Shown in pieces: positions 1-6,893 of a stretch of DNA of 26,776 nucleotides. Under the pieces are notes generated by a model. The model made no database searches, was not told where the DNA came from, and saw nothing but the letters and a program-made list of their open reading frames with translations. Position 1 is the stretch's first letter. Each line of letters opens with the position of its first letter. Made by a program: the position numbers and the translations under genes. The stretch is taken from NCBI GenBank assembly GCA_017632495.1, contig JAGBRG010000110.1, positions 1-26,776 on the forward strand. The letters run 5' to 3'. Origin of the DNA: Spirochaetales bacterium. GTDB lineage: Bacteria; Spirochaetota; Spirochaetia; Sphaerochaetales; Sphaerochaetaceae.

Positions 1-85
1 TCCTCTCGGAGCTGAAGAGAAGCAGCCGGTTTGGATTGTTGACAGAACCAACGCAACTCAGTACCAGGGCTTCTTGGGTCACTGA
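1..85 (+). CDS. C-terminal end of a periplasmic sugar-binding protein (partial)
   Basis: The window opens inside a gene. Reading from base 2, 27 codons run to a TGA at 83-85 and end in ...VWIVDRTNATQYQGFLGH. No start is visible. The identity rests mainly on position: it lies directly upstream of a ribose/galactose-type ATPase and permease, where the substrate-binding protein of such transporters is normally encoded. The tail also looks like the end of a periplasmic-binding-protein fold, but is too short to prove it. It would bind the sugar in the periplasm and deliver it to the permease at 1658. A hairpin follows the stop, as expected for a gene made in excess over its transporter partners. 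Confidence 0.6.
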   Translation, partial: PLGAEEKQPVWIVDRTNATQYQGFLGH

Positions 86-106
86 TTCTGTTGTAAGATT
101 ATTAAT

Positions 107-137
107 ACAGGCGGATGCGTGAGCATCCGTCTGTTTT
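107..137 (+). terminator. Hairpin with T-tract between binding protein and ATPase genes (attenuator-like)
   Basis: A 12-bp stem pairs 107-118 with 123-134 around a GTGA loop (119-122). One pair is a G-U wobble. It is followed by TTT, AAG and five more T. The geometry is that of an intrinsic terminator, but the ATPase ribosome site begins only about 15 bases later. It therefore probably acts as a partial terminator or a 3' mRNA-stabilising hairpin that keeps the binding protein more abundant than the membrane subunits. Confidence 0.7.
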
Positions 138-162
138 AAGTTTTTATTAGGAGCAGTAAAGG

Positions 163-1653
163 ATGAAAAGAATCCTCGAAATGAGCCATATCTCCAAGGC
201 TTTCGGTGGAGTCAAAGCACTTACGGATGTTCATCTTGATGTGAACGAAGGTGAGGTGCATGCACTTCTTGGAGAGAACGGAGCAGGCAAGTCCACACTG
301 ATGAATATTCTCACCGGTGTCCTTCAGGCTGATTCCGGAAAGATCACTTTCCTCGGAAAGGATTACTACACACCGACAATCACCCAGATGGAAGAGGCAG
401 GAATTGCCTTTGTACATCAGGAGCTTAATGTAATCAACGACCTGACAGTTGTGGATAATATTTTCCTGACCAGAGAGATTACAGGAAAATTCGGTCTTAT
501 TGATGAAGACCAGGAAATACAGAAGACCAAGGAGCTTTTTAAGAGTCTCGGAGTCAGAATTGACCCCACCGCAATGGTAAGGACTCTCAAGACAAGCGAA
601 AAGCAGCTTCTTGAAATCTGCAAGGCTCTCTATACAGATGCAAAACTCATCATTCTGGATGAGCCTACGACATCTCTTTCAAACGAAGAAATAGATCATC
701 TTTTCGGCATTCTCAGCAAGCTCAGGGAGCAGGGTAAGTCATTTATCTTCATCTCCCACAAGATGCCTGAGATTTTTACTATTGCCGACAGATATACAGT
801 ATTCAGAAACGGAACCTTCATCTCCAGCGGGGACATCAAGGACACGACTCCGAAAGATGTCACCTCGGACATGGTAGGAACGACTTTCGTCGATGCCGAC
901 ATGTACGAGCAGCGCGAGCTTGGTGAAGAGATTCTGAAGCTCCATAAACTTTCCGGTCAGGGATTCAGCAAAATCAATCTCTCTTTCCGTAAGGGAGAGA
1001 TTGTGGCCTTCACAGGTCTTGCCGGAAGCGGTGCAAGCGAATTGATGCAGACCATGTTCGGAGTTCTTCCGATAGAAGGCGGTTCGATCGAGTACAAGGG
1101 CAAGAAGCTTGAAGGCTCGATTGCGCACTTTATGAAGAACAAAATTGCGATGCTTCCTTCGAACAGAAAGGAGAATTCCGTAATCAAGGACCTTTCGATT
1201 CTTGAGAACTTTTACATCGCCGAGCATGTTCTCTCCTTCAAGAAGCAGATAATCAAGAAGTCTGTCGAGGACGAGCGTTATGAGCAGCAGAAGAAAACGC
1301 TCAGAATCAAGGCCGCAAGCAGCTCGGCTGAAATCACCTCCCTTTCGGGCGGAAACCAGCAGAAGGTTTTCTTGGCCAAGTGGCTGAACACCGGAGCTGA
1401 AGTTCTGCTTTTCAACAACCCGACCAGAGGTGTCGATGTCGGAGCCAAGGCAGAAATCTACAGGCTTATTCTCGAGTTCGCCAAGGCGGGAAAGACCGTT
1501 ATCTTCAATACTCTGGAAATTCCGGAGGTTCAGAAGATTGCTGACCGCTGCGTTGTCTTCTACGGAGGAAAGGTGGCGGCGATTCTGGAGCACAAGGACG
1601 TTTCCGAGAAAACGGTCATGGGCTATTCAACAGGTATAAACAGTCAGAGGTAA
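163..1653 (+). CDS. Sugar ABC transporter ATP-binding protein, two fused ATPase domains (RbsA/MglA/XylG type)
   Basis: This cytoplasmic ATPase of 496 residues has the normal length for the family and powers sugar uptake with the permease that follows. Domain 1 has a full Walker A (GENGAGKST, 37-45), a signature region (LKTSEKQ, 142-148) and a Walker B with catalytic Glu (ILDEPTTSL, 164-172). Domain 2 (about 255-496) has the degenerate Walker A usual in this family (GLAGSGASE, 285-293) and a good LSGGNQQ signature (394-400). Its Walker B reads LLFNNPTRG (415-423), with Asn where Asp and Glu are normally found. The start at 163 has AGGAG at 149-153. The permease begins 4 bases after the stop. 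The sugar cannot be deduced from this subunit. Confidence 0.95.
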   Translation: MKRILEMSHISKAFGGVKALTDVHLDVNEGEVHALLGENGAGKSTLMNILTGVLQADSGKITFLGKDYYTPTITQMEEAGIAFVHQELNVINDLTVVDNIFLTREITGKFGLIDEDQEIQKTKELFKSLGVRIDPTAMVRTLKTSEKQLLEICKALYTDAKLIILDEPTTSLSNEEIDHLFGILSKLREQGKSFIFISHKMPEIFTIADRYTVFRNGTFISSGDIKDTTPKDVTSDMVGTTFVDADMYEQRELGEEILKLHKLSGQGFSKINLSFRKGEIVAFTGLAGSGASELMQTMFGVLPIEGGSIEYKGKKLEGSIAHFMKNKIAMLPSNRKENSVIKDLSILENFYIAEHVLSFKKQIIKKSVEDERYEQQKKTLRIKAASSSAEITSLSGGNQQKVFLAKWLNTGAEVLLFNNPTRGVDVGAKAEIYRLILEFAKAGKTVIFNTLEIPEVQKIADRCVVFYGGKVAAILEHKDVSEKTVMGYSTGINSQR

Positions 1654-1657
1654 CAAT

Positions 1658-2731
1658 ATGAAGAAAACTAATAATCTTACCAAGCAGATCGGCTCTTTCT
1701 GGGCCCACTATTCATATATCGTGGTAATGCTGGTCATCATGGTCGTCTATGCGATCACCATTTCCGCAAACGGCAGCAGCTTCAGATGGAGCCATATCAC
1801 GGCTATTTTAAGCTCGCAGAACACATGTATCATCGGAACCATGGCCATAGGAATGGCCCTTGTTGTTCTGACAGGTCAGATTGACCTTTCAATCGGATCG
1901 TCGCTTGTATTTACAACAAGTGCCTGCATTGTCGTGTTCAACATGACCAACTCGATTCTGGCGATGATTGCCGCGGCTCTTATTGTCGGCGGAATTTTAG
2001 GCCTTATCAACGGAGCCCTTGTAGGACTTGCAAAGATGCCTCCGTTCATTGCCACGATGGGAACCATGCTTATCTACCGCTCGCTTTCGCTCTCTGTCGT
2101 AAGAAGCATGGACACCGCAATTTCAGGTTCAACATCCAGCCAGTTCGCTATGCTCAGGTCAAACAGCAAGTATGACTTTCTGAGATTCTCCTTCGGTACT
2201 GGCAAGATCCTCTCAATTCCGTACATCACGCTGGTGTTCCTTCTCATGGTCCTGCTTTTCATCTTTGTCACCAAAAAGACTAAGTATGGAAAGAGCATCT
2301 ATGCCGTAGGTTCAAATGAAAAGGCCGCTCACTTAAGCGGTATCAACACGACGTTCATTAAGGTATCGGTCTATGTCGTCACAGGACTTCTGGTCGGAGT
2401 GGCAAGCGTCCTTCAGGCATGTAAGCTCGGAAACATCACCCCGGCTTCTTCCGGAAAAAGCTATGAGATGTATGCCATTGCCGCCATTGTTTTAGGCGGA
2501 ATCTCAATGGCCGGTGGAAAAGGAAACCTGCTGGGAGTTATCTTCGGTGCACTTTCATACACCACGGTTAACTTCATCATCGTTTCCATTCCGTCTCTTA
2601 CCGTCGATATTCAGGATACGTTCCAGGGCCTGGTGCTTATCATCGTCATCCTGATTCAGACTCTCAGCCCGGTTCTCAAGGAGAAGGCTCAGATTGCAAA
2701 GCGCCGCCGTCTTGCAGAGTCAGGGAAATGA
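1658..2731 (+). CDS. Sugar ABC transporter permease (RbsC type)
   Basis: This integral membrane protein of 357 residues is hydrophobic almost throughout and belongs to the branched-chain/ribose permease superfamily (BPD_transp_2). Family hallmarks are the early segment GMALVVLTGQIDLSIGS and the late glycine-rich motif IVLGGISMAGGKGNLLG, followed by more membrane helices. The C-terminal tail is basic (KRRRLAESGK), as expected for a cytoplasmic end. It would form the homodimeric channel for the ATPase at 163. It starts 4 bases after the ATPase stop, so the two are co-translated. The 107-bp gap that follows separates the transporter from the reductase genes, which may be transcribed with it or from their own promoter. 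Confidence 0.94.
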   Translation: MKKTNNLTKQIGSFWAHYSYIVVMLVIMVVYAITISANGSSFRWSHITAILSSQNTCIIGTMAIGMALVVLTGQIDLSIGSSLVFTTSACIVVFNMTNSILAMIAAALIVGGILGLINGALVGLAKMPPFIATMGTMLIYRSLSLSVVRSMDTAISGSTSSQFAMLRSNSKYDFLRFSFGTGKILSIPYITLVFLLMVLLFIFVTKKTKYGKSIYAVGSNEKAAHLSGINTTFIKVSVYVVTGLLVGVASVLQACKLGNITPASSGKSYEMYAIAAIVLGGISMAGGKGNLLGVIFGALSYTTVNFIIVSIPSLTVDIQDTFQGLVLIIVILIQTLSPVLKEKAQIAKRRRLAESGK

Positions 2732-2754
2732 AGTCGTAGCGAAACCGAACTGCT

Positions 2755-2780
2755 TCTGTCAAAATCTGTCACTCTCTGTC
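2755..2780 (+). promoter_or_regulatory. Three TCTGTC repeats phased at exactly 10 bp, candidate regulator site
   Basis: TCTGTC occurs at 2755-2760, 2765-2770 and 2775-2780, each exactly 10 bases apart, so all three lie on one face of the helix. The array is 59-84 bases upstream of the OYE-family gene. The middle copy lies within AATCTGTCA (2763-2771), which recurs at 8454-8462 between the GH43 and permease genes. No good -35/-10 pair is visible downstream (TAATAT at 2816 is weak and too close to the start), so the promoter is undefined. An activator site for an AraC-type protein is a reasonable guess. Confidence 0.4.
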
Positions 2781-2789
2781 CAAAAATTA

Positions 2790-2829
2790 CGCTTTTAGCA
2801 GGAACGAAAGACAAGTAATATTAAAAGCG
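2790..2829 (+). promoter_or_regulatory. Inverted repeat adjoining the ribosome site of the OYE gene
   Basis: CGCTTTTA (2790-2797) is perfectly complementary to TAAAAGCG (2822-2829), with a 24-base spacer. The right arm runs into the Shine-Dalgarno sequence GCGGAGG (2827-2833). Pairing would occlude its first bases. The stem is AU-rich and the loop long, so any translational effect is speculative. Confidence 0.25.
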
Positions 2830-2838
2830 GAGGTTCAT

Positions 2839-4191
2839 ATGAGCGCACACGAGAAGTTCGGTTTCAAATCCCTGGAGGAGATTCGGGAGAAGACTCAGGC
2901 CCTTGGTCTGAATATCAGATATGATGAGAATCTGTCTGTTCTTGGAACACCCTATAGGATCGGTCATCTTCAGGCTGCCAACAGGTTCGCCGTTCTTCCG
3001 ATGGAAGGTTGCGACTCAAATACGGACGGATCTCCGTCGAAACTGGTAACAGACCGTTATGAGAAGCTTGCCAGAGGTGGATACGGTCTGATCTGGTTCG
3101 AGGCAAATGCCATTGTCCCGGAAGGCAGGGCAAATGAGCTTCAGATGATGCTCACTGCCTCGAACGTCTCCAAGTTCCGCAGCCTTGTCCAGAATGTTGA
3201 CAGCATCAGCATGAAGGAGAACGGCTTCAAGCCTGTGAAGATCCTTCAGCTTACACATTCCGGACGTTACAGCAGGCCGGAGGGGCATCTTGCCAGACCT
3301 CTTGTACCGCAGCATGATCCCTATCTGGACAGGGGTAACGAGGTCATTGTTTCCGATGAGTATCTGGACAGCCTTGTTCAGCGTTATGTGATAAGCGCTC
3401 TTCTTGCCAAAGAGGCAGGTTTTGACGGAGTAGACATAAAGGCATGTCACCGCTACCTGATGAGCGAACTTCTTGCCTCACACACAAGAGAGGGCCGATA
3501 CGGCGGAAGCTATGAGAACAGAAGCCGTATGCTTCTGACCGTCATCAGGGAAGTCAGAAAGGCAACGGGAGATGACTTTATCGTGGCCAGCCGTTTCAAT
3601 GTGTTTGATGCACATCCGTATCCTTATGGATTTGGGTGCGACCATGACGATATGTGGAAGTTTGATCCCCAGGAGCCGGTGCGTCTTGTCAAAGACATGG
3701 TGAAAGCCGGAGTTGGACTTCTTTCGAACTCGGGCGGAAATCCGTACTACATTTATCCTCAGGTCACAAGGCCGTTCGACAAGTCCAGCTACGGCATTCC
3801 TACACCGGAAGAGCATCCGCTTGAGAGTATCCAGAGACTGTTTTATCTGACAAGCGTTGTGCAGGAGGCCGCAGGAGATGTACCTGTTGTCGGTAACGGC
3901 TACAGCTGGCTGAGAAACTTCCTGCCGTATGCTGCATCTGCGAACATCAATGACGGCAGATGCCGCTTTGTCGGACTTGGGCGTGAGAGCTTTGCATATC
4001 CTGACGCTCCTGCAGATGTTCTTAAAAAGGGAGCGATGGACCCCGGAAAGTGCTGCATCACTTGCTCGCTGTGCACTCAGATAATGCGTGATCACGGCAC
4101 AACGGGATGCGTAATCAGAAACAACAAGGTTTACATGCCTATCTACAAAAAGTTCAATGCCGAGGCGGTTGAGAGGGAGCACAGGACATGA
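2839..4191 (+). CDS. Old Yellow Enzyme family NADH:flavin oxidoreductase with an Fe-S site and no NAD domain
   Basis: This is a predicted cytoplasmic FMN enzyme of 450 residues. It has the OYE TIM barrel with characteristic blocks: QLTHSGRYSRPEG (137-149) and the stretch ending LLASHTREGRYGGSYENRSR (211-230), which matches the substrate/FMN-binding block of the 2,4-dienoyl-CoA reductase branch. Near the C-terminus C406, C409, C412 and C424 (plus C405) resemble the [4Fe-4S] site of that branch. The usual C-terminal FAD/NAD(P)H domain (about 200 residues) is absent, so electrons must come from a partner. These enzymes normally reduce C=C bonds conjugated to a carbonyl. GCGGAGG lies 5 bases before the start. 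The stop overlaps the next gene by 4 bases (ATGA). The substrate is unknown. Confidence 0.88.
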   Translation: MSAHEKFGFKSLEEIREKTQALGLNIRYDENLSVLGTPYRIGHLQAANRFAVLPMEGCDSNTDGSPSKLVTDRYEKLARGGYGLIWFEANAIVPEGRANELQMMLTASNVSKFRSLVQNVDSISMKENGFKPVKILQLTHSGRYSRPEGHLARPLVPQHDPYLDRGNEVIVSDEYLDSLVQRYVISALLAKEAGFDGVDIKACHRYLMSELLASHTREGRYGGSYENRSRMLLTVIREVRKATGDDFIVASRFNVFDAHPYPYGFGCDHDDMWKFDPQEPVRLVKDMVKAGVGLLSNSGGNPYYIYPQVTRPFDKSSYGIPTPEEHPLESIQRLFYLTSVVQEAAGDVPVVGNGYSWLRNFLPYAASANINDGRCRFVGLGRESFAYPDAPADVLKKGAMDPGKCCITCSLCTQIMRDHGTTGCVIRNNKVYMPIYKKFNAEAVEREHRT

Positions 4192-4955
4192 AGAGGACAG
4201 CAGTAATAACCGGTGCAAGCAGAGGAATAGGGCTTGCCATAGCAAAACAGCTCGGTCTTGACGGTATGAATGTGGTGATGGTTGCCACGGGCTCCGCAGA
4301 GAATAACATGGATGCGATAGTACAGCTTCAGAAGAATGGAATCACAGTCGGTTATATCCAGGCTGACATTTCAAAACATGATGACAGAATCAAAATCGTC
4401 CGTGATGCTGTCAGGTTATTCGGCAGAATAGATGTCCTTGTTAACAACGCCGGTGTGGCTCCTCTTCAGAGAGCGGACCTCCTTGAGATGACCGAGGAAT
4501 CCTTTGACAGGGTTGTCGGGATAAACACAAAAGGCAACATGTTCCTTACCCAGGCCGTTGCAAAGCAGATGATAGCCCAAGAGCCCTTGGACGGAAGAAA
4601 GGGTGTTATCATTAATATTTCATCCTGCTCCTCGGTGGTCTCATCCGTCAATCGTGGAGAATACTGCGTCTCAAAGGCCGGCATCTCGATGCTCACGACC
4701 CTCTACGCAGACAGACTCGCACCGGAAGGTATCCTGGTGCATGAGGTTAGGCCGGGTGTTATTGATACTGACATGACAAGCACGGTGCACGGCAAGTACA
4801 ACAAGCTGATCGATGAGGGAGTGTTCCCGATCGCACGTTGGGGAAAACCTGAGGATGTTGCCAATGCCGTAAGTGCTCTTGCGTCAGACAAGTTCATGTA
4901 TACCACCGGAAACTACATTGATGTGGACGGAGGCTTCCACATAAGGAGACTCTAG
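4188..4955 (+). CDS. Short-chain dehydrogenase/reductase (FabG-like)
   Basis: This classical cytoplasmic SDR of 255 residues has the standard length. It carries the cofactor motif GASRGIG (9-15), the NNAG motif (86-89), catalytic Ser146, and Tyr159-x3-Lys163 in YCVSK. It ends with the usual TGNYIDVDGGF-type block that closes the fold. It should interconvert a ketone and a secondary alcohol with NAD(P)H. It is likely translationally coupled to the OYE gene (ATGA overlap), and its stop TAG directly abuts the next ATG. That points to a pathway-specific role with those two flavoproteins rather than fatty-acid synthesis, since no acyl-carrier or fab gene is nearby. Confidence 0.93.
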   Translation: MKRTAVITGASRGIGLAIAKQLGLDGMNVVMVATGSAENNMDAIVQLQKNGITVGYIQADISKHDDRIKIVRDAVRLFGRIDVLVNNAGVAPLQRADLLEMTEESFDRVVGINTKGNMFLTQAVAKQMIAQEPLDGRKGVIINISSCSSVVSSVNRGEYCVSKAGISMLTTLYADRLAPEGILVHEVRPGVIDTDMTSTVHGKYNKLIDEGVFPIARWGKPEDVANAVSALASDKFMYTTGNYIDVDGGFHIRRL

Positions 4956-6893
4956 ATGGACAGCATGGCCTATGAGGTCGAACGCATCAAAGTTCGCACC
5001 TGCATTGTGGGAACAGGAGCCGCAGGCTACAATGCCGCCTGCCGCCTGAAAAAGCTGGGACAGGATGATATTCTTCTTATAAGCGAAAACCGTCTCGGCG
5101 GAACCAGCCGCAACACGGGAAGCGACAAACAGACCTACTATAAGCTTACGCTCAGCGGAGATTGTCCGGACAGTGTCTATGAGATGGCCAGGACTCTGTT
5201 TGAGGGAAAGGCTGTTGACGGAGACATTGCCTTGTGCGAGGCTGCTCTGAGCTCAAGATGCTTTCTGAGACTTGCTGAGCTGGGACTTCCGTTTCCGACT
5301 AACCGTTATGGGGAATATGTAGGCTATAAGACAGACCACGACCCCAGAACCCGTGCAACATCAATAGGACCTTACACATCCAGAGAGATGACCCGTGCTT
5401 TGGAAAAAGAGGCCCTGCAGCTAGGAGTGCCGTTTCGGGATCATCTTCAGGTGATAAAACTCATATCTGACGGAGAAATATGCTACGGCCTCATCTGTCT
5501 TGATACAGAAAAGACCCAAAGACCTCATTATGTGGTCATTGAATCAGATAACACAGTCTATGCTACGGGCGGACCTGCCGGCATGTATGCGGACAGTGTC
5601 TATCCCCAGAGCCAGAACGGGTCTTCCGGCATAGCTTTTGAGGCGGGTGTAAAGGGCCGTAATCTGACTGAGTGGCAGTTCGGTCTTGCGTCTGTGAAGC
5701 CAAGGTGGAACGTAAGCGGTACCTATATGCAGGCTCTGCCCAGATTTGTCTCAACAGATGCAGAAGGAAAGGATGAGAGAGAATTTCTGATGGACTTCTT
5801 TAAAAGTCCGCAGCAGATGCTTTCAAATGTCTTTCTGAAGGGATATCAGTGGCCGTTTGATGTGCGCAAGGTTGAAGGCGGAAGCTCTGTCATAGATATT
5901 CTTGTCTACCTTGAAAGCTGTAAGGGACGGCGGGTATTTTTGGATTTCATCCATGATCCGGTTGACGGTAAATTCAGTTTTGGTGGCCTGAATCCTGAGG
6001 CATATGAGTATATTTCACGTGCTAATGCCCTTGTCAGGACACCGATTGAAAGGCTTAAGATTATGAATCAGCCGGCGGTGGATTTCTACAGGGACAAGGG
6101 TGTTGACCTGAGTAGTGAGTATCTTGAGATTGCCCTGTGCGCCCAGCACAACAACGGTGGTCTGGATCTGGACATGTGGTGGCAGAGCAACATCAAGGGT
6201 CTATTTCCCATAGGTGAAGTTGCCGGAAGCCACGGAGTATACAGACCCGGAGGATCTGCCCTGAACGCAGGTCAGGTCGGGTCAACAAGATGTGCTTTTT
6301 TCATAGCCGGACATGCTTCGGAAAAATCTTCGGGAAAAGTGGACTTTGAGGAGCTCTGCTCATGTGCATTGAAGGAGATGACTACACTGGGCTCTGTCAC
6401 ACGTTCGGACAAGATGAATGTTGAGTCTCTCATAAGTCAATTTGAATCAGGTATGAGCAGAAACTGCGCTGCCGTCAGAGATCCTGAGGCAATGAAAGGT
6501 TTTCTTGATGAGGTGAATGACATGATCGGGGCCTTTAAGGACAGAGTTAGGTACAGTGAAAACCGTGATCTGAAGCTTGTCTACAGGCTTAGAGACATGC
6601 TCATCTCACAGAAATGCTACATAGAGAGTATGCTGGATTACCTTTCATCCGGAGGAAAGAGCAGAGGAAGTGCCCTCTATCATGACATCAACGGAAAACG
6701 TCCCTACAAGGAGCTTCCTGATGTGTTCACATACAGCCTTGATGACGGATCAAAGGATGCATTCATTCAGGAGATGTCCTACAGAGACGGAAAGTGCTCT
6801 TTCGTATGGAGGCCGGTAAGACCTATTCCCAAGGATGATGATTTCTTTGAAAACGTCTGGAGAGAATTCCGGAAGGACGGAAATATCAGATAG
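4956..6893 (+). CDS. FAD-dependent oxidoreductase of the fumarate reductase/succinate dehydrogenase/aspartate oxidase family
   Basis: This 645-residue flavoprotein has an N-terminal dinucleotide-binding motif, VGTGAAGYNAA (18-28), then the flavin-contacting GGTSRNTGSDKQ (48-59), an internal ATGG (203-206), the His-containing QHNNGGLDL (397-405) at the place of the conserved HxxGG of SdhA/NadB proteins, and the C-terminal FAD block from GEVAGSHGVY (420-429). No signal peptide, heme-binding FMN domain or Fe-S motif is seen. The family catalyses hydride transfer across a C-C bond. The electron donor and substrate are unknown. AAGGAG (4943-4948) inside the SDR gene serves the ATG. Its 3' end overlaps the convergent GH43 gene by 8 bases. 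It is too divergent to call true fumarate reductase, and no frdB/C gene accompanies it. Confidence 0.85.
   Translation: MDSMAYEVERIKVRTCIVGTGAAGYNAACRLKKLGQDDILLISENRLGGTSRNTGSDKQTYYKLTLSGDCPDSVYEMARTLFEGKAVDGDIALCEAALSSRCFLRLAELGLPFPTNRYGEYVGYKTDHDPRTRATSIGPYTSREMTRALEKEALQLGVPFRDHLQVIKLISDGEICYGLICLDTEKTQRPHYVVIESDNTVYATGGPAGMYADSVYPQSQNGSSGIAFEAGVKGRNLTEWQFGLASVKPRWNVSGTYMQALPRFVSTDAEGKDEREFLMDFFKSPQQMLSNVFLKGYQWPFDVRKVEGGSSVIDILVYLESCKGRRVFLDFIHDPVDGKFSFGGLNPEAYEYISRANALVRTPIERLKIMNQPAVDFYRDKGVDLSSEYLEIALCAQHNNGGLDLDMWWQSNIKGLFPIGEVAGSHGVYRPGGSALNAGQVGSTRCAFFIAGHASEKSSGKVDFEELCSCALKEMTTLGSVTRSDKMNVESLISQFESGMSRNCAAVRDPEAMKGFLDEVNDMIGAFKDRVRYSENRDLKLVYRLRDMLISQKCYIESMLDYLSSGGKSRGSALYHDINGKRPYKELPDVFTYSLDDGSKDAFIQEMSYRDGKCSFVWRPVRPIPKDDDFFENVWREFRKDGNIR

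Noticed and set aside
739..1593. Long open frame (284 codons) on the - strand
   Set aside because: It lies wholly antisense to the ABC ATPase gene, whose motifs are unmistakable; its translation shows no family motif.
3478..4245. Open frame of 255 codons on the - strand
   Set aside because: It is antisense to the OYE-family gene and runs into the SDR gene; low-complexity product with no recognisable domain.
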